From Acidobacteriota bacterium (lineage in GTDB: Bacteria; Acidobacteriota; Thermoanaerobaculia; Multivoradales; Multivoraceae): a stretch of DNA of 64,000 bases. Each line of letters begins with the position of its first letter. The first letter of the stretch is position 1. The notes below the pieces were generated by a model. That model searched no databases and was not told the DNA's origin. It worked only from the letters and a program-made list of their open reading frames with translations. The stretch spans positions 84,221 to 148,220 of the forward strand of contig JAPOXA010000206.1 in the NCBI GenBank assembly GCA_026707325.1, in the 5' to 3' direction. Positions 60,152 through 64,000 of this stretch are shown piece after piece. The position numbers were made by a program, and so were the translations under genes.

Positions 60152-60979
60152 ATGGAACTCCTCGCCTACGGCTACACCCTGATCGAAGGACCGCGCGTCG
60201 ACGCCCAGGACCGCCTCTACTTCAGCGATGTCCACAACGGCGGGGTCTACCGCCGCAGCCCGAACGGCCAGATCGAGACCGTCGTGCCGAAACGCCGGGG
60301 CGTTGGCGGCATCGCGCTTCACGCCGACGGCGGCATCGTCTGCTCCGGGCGCAACATCTGCCACGTCAACGACGGCGTGACGCGGATCCTCTTCGACCCG
60401 CCGGACACGCCCGGCTTCAACGACCTGTTCGTCGATTCGCAGGGCCGCGTGATCTGCGGCACGATGCGCACGAACCCCTTCGGCGGAGCCACGGAACGCA
60501 CTCCCGGCGAGTGCTGGCGGATCGAATCGGAAGGCAACGCCACCGAGCTCTACGGCGACATCAGCCTGACCAACGGCATCGGCTTCTCGCCGGACGGCCG
60601 CACCCTGTACCACGCCGACACCGCCCGGGGTCATGTGATCGCCCACGACCTCGACGACGACGGCCGGTGCGCCAACCGCCGAGCGATCGCGAAGCCCGAC
60701 CGCGGCCGCCCCGACGGTCTCGCCGTCGACGGAGAGGGCTGCCTCTGGGTCGCCTGCTTCGCGGGCGGCGGCGTCACCCGCTTCGATGCCGAAGGTCGAA
60801 TCCTCAGCCACCTGGAAGTCCCCGCGAAGAACATCACCAGCGTCTGCTTCGGCGGCAGCGACCGCCGCGACCTCTACGTCGTCACCGCCGGCGACCCCGA
60901 CGATCCGAAGAGCAGCGGCTCGATCTTCCGGACCCGGTCACCGGTGGCGGGGCTGCCGGTGCCGATGGCGTCGATCTGA
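60152..60979 (+). CDS. SMP-30/gluconolactonase family protein
   Basis: This 275-residue protein is a six-bladed propeller hydrolase. Metal ligands of SMP-30 are in LIEGPRVDAQ (Glu12), NDLFVDSQGR, SLTNGIGFSPDG (Asn) and GRPDGLAVDGEG (Asp). It probably opens a sugar or related lactone. No signal peptide is seen. It lies 24 bases after trkH and may share its transcript. Confidence 0.88.
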   Translation: MELLAYGYTLIEGPRVDAQDRLYFSDVHNGGVYRRSPNGQIETVVPKRRGVGGIALHADGGIVCSGRNICHVNDGVTRILFDPPDTPGFNDLFVDSQGRVICGTMRTNPFGGATERTPGECWRIESEGNATELYGDISLTNGIGFSPDGRTLYHADTARGHVIAHDLDDDGRCANRRAIAKPDRGRPDGLAVDGEGCLWVACFAGGGVTRFDAEGRILSHLEVPAKNITSVCFGGSDRRDLYVVTAGDPDDPKSSGSIFRTRSPVAGLPVPMASI

Positions 60980-60997
60980 CTCATCAAGAGCCGCGAC

Positions 60998-61234
60998 ATG
61001 TCCGAGAAACCCGCAACCGCACCTCCGAGGAAGTCAACGGGGCCCGAAGCCTCTGACACCACGACCGACCCCATCCGTTCTCAACCAGCGGAGCGGCAGG
61101 GCATCGCACCTGCAGAGCCGAGTGCACGATCCGCCGACATCGCGCGCACCAAGATCGCGGACCTCGGCATCTCCGAAGTGGATGTCGCCGACGCGATTCG
61201 GTGGGCCCGCTCGACCGAGCAATCATCCGAGTAG
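60998..61234 (+). CDS. Small protein of 78 residues before the DUF4268 gene
   Basis: The first half is low in structure (Pro, Thr, Ala-rich); residues 48-72 (RTKIADLGISEVDVADAIRW) could form two helices. It sits 33 bases before the DUF4268 gene on the same strand and 18 bases after the SMP-30 gene. No family is recognised. It may be a small partner, for example an antitoxin, but nothing in the sequence shows that. Confidence 0.5.
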   Translation: MSEKPATAPPRKSTGPEASDTTTDPIRSQPAERQGIAPAEPSARSADIARTKIADLGISEVDVADAIRWARSTEQSSE

Positions 61235-61267
61235 ACGCCGCTCCGGACGTGACAAGGAGGAAGCCTC

Positions 61268-62353
61268 GTGGACGCTCAAGAACCGACCTTCGGGAAGATC
61301 CAGAAGGTCGAGCTTCGAGAAGGCTGGCCCAACGAAGCGTCGGACCTGACGCCATGGTTGGCTGAGCATCCGGAACTGCTCTCCGAGACCTTGGGCATTG
61401 GTGACCTCGAAGTCAAGGAAACCGAGAAGAGTGTCGGAAACTACAGAGCCGATCTCGTACTGGAAGGCGTTGACGGCACCGTCGTCGTCGAGAATCAACT
61501 CGATCACACCAATCACGACCACCTCGGCAAGCTCCTCACCTACGGAGCGGGTGAGAGGGCTCCTACCGTCGTCTGGATCGCCAGACGTTTCCGGGACGAA
61601 CATCGAGCGGCTCTGGACTGGCTCAACGACATCTCGGAGGAGACGGACTTCTTCGGCTTGGAGCTTGAGCTCTGGCGAATCGACGAATCCAGACCGGCGG
61701 CAAGACTGAACGTCATATCCAAACCGAACGACTGGTCACGGGAGGCCGCAAGAACGAGGCGGGCAGCATCACCGACGAAGGAGACGCAACTCCGCTACTG
61801 GACGGCATTCCGGGACGTCCTGCTCTCCACTGAGGGCCCGGCAAAGCCACAGAAGGCTCATCCAGACAACTACCTGATCATGACGATAGGCCGATCCGGC
61901 TTCCATCTCGCCGGCGGCACTAACTCACGGGACTCGTGGATTCGCGCCGAGCTCTACTTGAACCACGGCGTACTGAAGAAGCGGGTGCCCTACCGTGACG
62001 CCAACGCCTACTTCCACGCCCTTGAGCAGGCCCGCGAAGCGATCGAACGCGAACTCGAGTTCTCCTTGGAGTGGGAGGGACTCTCGACCAAAGGCTCCTG
62101 TCGTGTAGCCACCTACAAGAGGGGTTGTGACCCGACGGACGAGTCCGACTGGCCCGTGCAGCACAAGTGGCTCGCCGCTCGGTTGAACCGCCTGCACGAG
62201 GTTCTCGCCCCGCGAATCAAGCTGCTGGAGCCCCTCGAAGACGACGACGCTGATCTACGGATCGAGATCCGCCGTCCAGCTAAGCACTTCACCCTCGCCG
62301 ATCAACAGCACCGTTCCCGGCATGACGCGAAGCCGCCAGGGCGTCAGGCGTAA
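61268..62353 (+). CDS. DUF4268 protein with PD-(D/E)XK nuclease-like N-domain
   Basis: This 361-residue protein has an N-terminal restriction-like core: YRADLVLEG with Asp62, then VVVENQLD with Glu75 and Gln77 (E-x-Q variant of E-x-K), and LLTYGAGERAPTVVWIARRF. The C-terminal half is DUF4268 (WTAFRDVLLSTEG, IRAELYLNHG, HKWLAARLNRLHEVL). Such genes are often found in defence or mobile regions. The start is GTG at 61268 behind AAGGAGG. The last about 33 codons run antisense through the end of the opposing PNPOx-like gene, and look like read-through rather than a normal C-terminus. Confidence 0.82.
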   Translation: MDAQEPTFGKIQKVELREGWPNEASDLTPWLAEHPELLSETLGIGDLEVKETEKSVGNYRADLVLEGVDGTVVVENQLDHTNHDHLGKLLTYGAGERAPTVVWIARRFRDEHRAALDWLNDISEETDFFGLELELWRIDESRPAARLNVISKPNDWSREAARTRRAASPTKETQLRYWTAFRDVLLSTEGPAKPQKAHPDNYLIMTIGRSGFHLAGGTNSRDSWIRAELYLNHGVLKKRVPYRDANAYFHALEQAREAIERELEFSLEWEGLSTKGSCRVATYKRGCDPTDESDWPVQHKWLAARLNRLHEVLAPRIKLLEPLEDDDADLRIEIRRPAKHFTLADQQHRSRHDAKPPGRQA

Positions 62354-62749
62354 CACGGCGAACCCCGGACTGTCGGGGCCGTCCCATCCGGGGATGATCG
62401 CCGGGTCGTAACCGACCGGTGGAGGCGTCGACTTGAAGAGGTTCCAGATCCGCTCCCGCGTGGGCAGGTCGAACGCCCACTCCGCCCTGCACTCCGCGAC
62501 GCAGGTGTCGTGGTTCCCGGTCCAGTAGTTGCACGAGATGTAGGGGCTGGTCTCGAGGTGAGCGCGCTTGGTCGCCGTCGGGCCGGTGCCTACCCAGCCG
62601 GTGAGAACGCCGTCCTTCCACTCCCAGATGGGGTGAAGGACGCGGGAACGGGGACGGTTGGCTCGGTCCACGGTCGCGGCCGAGCACCAGACGATCCGAT
62701 GGGCCATGTCCACGAACGCCGGGACCACTTCGGACAACGATGCGGGCAA
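62255..62749 (-). CDS. PNPOx-like flavin/split-barrel protein
   Basis: This 164-residue protein has the pyridoxamine 5'-phosphate oxidase-like split barrel: HRIVWCSAATVDRANRPRSR, VLHPIWEWKDGVLTGWVGTG, TKRAHLETSPYISCNYW and the closing LRLTPWRLRVM. These bind FMN, F420 or heme; the ligand is uncertain. The start is TTG at 62749 behind AGGAGG. It converges on and overlaps the DUF4268 gene by 99 bases. Confidence 0.83.
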   Translation of the reverse strand: MPASLSEVVPAFVDMAHRIVWCSAATVDRANRPRSRVLHPIWEWKDGVLTGWVGTGPTATKRAHLETSPYISCNYWTGNHDTCVAECRAEWAFDLPTRERIWNLFKSTPPPVGYDPAIIPGWDGPDSPGFAVLRLTPWRLRVMPGTVLLIGEGEVLSWTADLDP

Positions 62750-62878
62750 CTTCGGTTCCTCCTGAGGCCGAGCAAGCAGTGGACGCTAGCAGTCAACTGG
62801 AATCCACAGCCGACACCCGCATCGCCTGTACGATAGGCACCGGCAGAGTCGCCCCCTCCGCTCTTGGAGATCTCGAAG

Positions 62879-63331
62879 ATGGGCAAGGAGCAATCTGGTA
62901 GCAGGACCACCAGCGGCACCGATCTCCAGGTCCGCCTGACCCGCGCCCTGGAGCCTCGGCCCGAGATTCTCGACGCCTACCTCTTCGGTTCGCAGGCACG
63001 AGGAGACGCGGGTACCCTGAGCGACCTCGACGTCGCCGTGTACATAGACGAGGATTTGGTCGAGCCGGGACCGTATGGCTATGACGCGGAACTCATCACC
63101 GACCTGATGACGGAGCTGGGAAGGAACGACATCGACGTCGTCCTGCTGAACCGGGCGCCACCCCTGCTCTACCACCGCGTCCTGCGCGACGGCAAGTTGC
63201 TGGTGACACGCGACCTGAAGTCCACAACCACCCGCGCCGGCTACGCCCTCTCGCGCTACTTCGACTTCCTGCCGCAACTGAAGAAACAGGCGGACGCACG
63301 CCGCTTCGCGAACAGGAGCCGCGCGGAGTGA
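62879..63331 (+). CDS. mntA: MntA-like antitoxin nucleotidyltransferase (second pair)
   Basis: This 150-residue protein has LFGSQARGDAGTLSDLDVAV with Gly37-Ser38, Asp49 and Asp51 and a third acidic in NDIDVVLLNR. It is longer than the first copy in the window and only distantly like it, so the two pairs are independent. ATG at 62879 is nine bases after GGAG; an upstream TTG would also be in frame. It overlaps the HepT gene by GTGA. Confidence 0.88.
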   Translation: MGKEQSGSRTTSGTDLQVRLTRALEPRPEILDAYLFGSQARGDAGTLSDLDVAVYIDEDLVEPGPYGYDAELITDLMTELGRNDIDVVLLNRAPPLLYHRVLRDGKLLVTRDLKSTTTRAGYALSRYFDFLPQLKKQADARRFANRSRAE

Positions 63332-63756
63332 GCCCGGGCCAGGTCCAGCTGGAGATCATTGAGCGACATCTCGCCGCGCTGCGCGGCGCACTCCGGGAGC
63401 TGCGGCGGCACCAAGGCACATCCGTACGATCATTGCGTACCGACACGAGCGGACGCTGGGCAGTCGAACGGGGCCTTCTGCTATGCGCCCAGAACGCACT
63501 CGACATGGCCAGCCACGTCGCCTCCACCGAAGGTCACGACCCCTCGACCTACGGTGATTCCATCGACTCCCTCGTCGCTTCAGGCGTGCTACCTGCGGAG
63601 TTCGGCGAGCGGTTCCGCGCCGTGGCCGGCTTCCGGAACATCATCGTCCACGGCTATCTCGACCTCGACCTGAACCGCGTGGCGCGATTCCTGCGTGACG
63701 ATCTGGACGACTTCGAGGTCTTCGCCCAGCACATCGAGCGCTGGCTGGAGGGCTGA
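63328..63756 (+). CDS. hepT: HepT-like toxin (second pair)
   Basis: This 142-residue helical HEPN protein has the R-x4-H-x-Y motif with Arg103, His108 and Tyr110 in RNIIVHGYLDLD. The start is GTG at 63328, overlapping the MntA stop. The order and coupling match the known HepT-MntA systems, in which the transferase silences the RNase by adding AMP to its tyrosine. Confidence 0.88.
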   Translation: MSPGQVQLEIIERHLAALRGALRELRRHQGTSVRSLRTDTSGRWAVERGLLLCAQNALDMASHVASTEGHDPSTYGDSIDSLVASGVLPAEFGERFRAVAGFRNIIVHGYLDLDLNRVARFLRDDLDDFEVFAQHIERWLEG

Positions 63757-64000
63757 CGCCAACCTTGGGACCGAACTCGTCCTCACGGCCAGCGCCAATC
63801 CTGAAGTCCCCGATCAGGCCGCGGCTCTCACGCTCGCTCGAGACTTGGTCGAGTGGCTCGTCCCAACGTCAGGCTAAAGCCTCGAGGCCACCTCCAAGCC
63901 TGACCAGGCGACCGGTGCCCACTGCGCGCAGCACCCACGCGGCGACCTAGTGGACTGTAACTTGGATTCAGGCACTGAGTCTTCGTGCGGGGTCCGCGTA
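63757..64000. other. End of window without a recognised gene
   Basis: No convincing frame is seen in these 244 bases. A minus-strand frame of ten codons ends with TGA at 63968-63970 and runs out of the window, so it might be the end of a gene on the next stretch; that is too short to judge. Confidence 0.4.

Noticed and set aside
63940..64000. Possible insertion-sequence end or start of a minus-strand gene at the window edge
   Set aside because: Only a few tens of bases are visible and no inverted repeat partner or protein motif can be shown.

Overview
The window is GC-rich chromosomal DNA with genes packed on both strands, frequent 4-base start/stop overlaps (ATGA, GTGA, TTGA) and several GTG and TTG starts. 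Its content resembles an Acidobacteriota genome: a VWA protein of the 'acidobacterial VWFA-related' type with a GWxTD-like N-terminus, a secreted PDLQGVW-type protein, ABC permease/M1-like fusions, many secreted proteins of unknown role, and Trk potassium uptake. That assignment is an inference from gene families; there is no rRNA or other marker here. I found no tRNA, rRNA, CRISPR array or complete insertion sequence.

Layout. 1-10.1 kb: the end of an AI-2E-type permease, then a minus-strand run with cupin, PQQ-propeller protein, and AddB- and AddA-like recombination nuclease/helicase, the last three overlapping; further upstream lie a two-domain NTF2-like secreted protein and an unlisted 45-residue membrane protein. 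10.2-14.1 kb: a sulfatase, an Asp/Glu racemase, a terminator, and a secreted heme/copper/EF-hand protein facing them. 14.3-29.4 kb: the most striking region, a plus-strand export operon: ABC ATPase, ABC permease fused to an M1-like domain, periplasmic adaptor lipoprotein, RND permease, a 1602-residue RND permease fused to an ABC ATPase, an ABC permease, and a truncated second copy of that permease. 29.4-30.2 kb: a VapBC-type toxin-antitoxin pair directly behind the truncated copy.

30.2-35.5 kb: two secreted proteins, an MFS exporter, an R2lox-type Mn/Fe oxidase and a nucleotide phosphodiesterase. 35.6-38.9 kb: an accessory pocket with a GmrSD-like restriction gene broken in a run of seven G and a MntA/HepT toxin-antitoxin pair. 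39-42.4 kb: a CbbO/NorD-like VWA protein, its CbbQ/NorQ-like AAA+ partner and pterin carbinolamine dehydratase. 42.4-47.9 kb: an LLM flavin oxidoreductase, a tandem pair of secreted paralogues and a VWFA-related protein whose start cannot be placed. 47.9-55.7 kb: an O-antigen ligase-like protein, amidase, zinc alcohol dehydrogenase, PDZ protein with a cysteine-rich tail, HpcH/HpaI aldolase, M42 aminopeptidase and isoprenyl transferase. 55.8-61 kb: an outer-membrane barrel protein, TrkA, TrkH and an SMP-30-like lactonase. 61-63.8 kb: a second accessory pocket with a DUF4268 nuclease-like gene, a PNPOx-like protein overlapping it head to tail, and a second MntA/HepT pair.

The export operon looks like one machine that joins proton-driven (RND) and ATP-driven (ABC) parts, the RND-ABC fusion being the direct evidence. 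The toxin-antitoxin and restriction genes sit in three pockets between housekeeping genes, and two of those pockets show damage or overlap at their edges.
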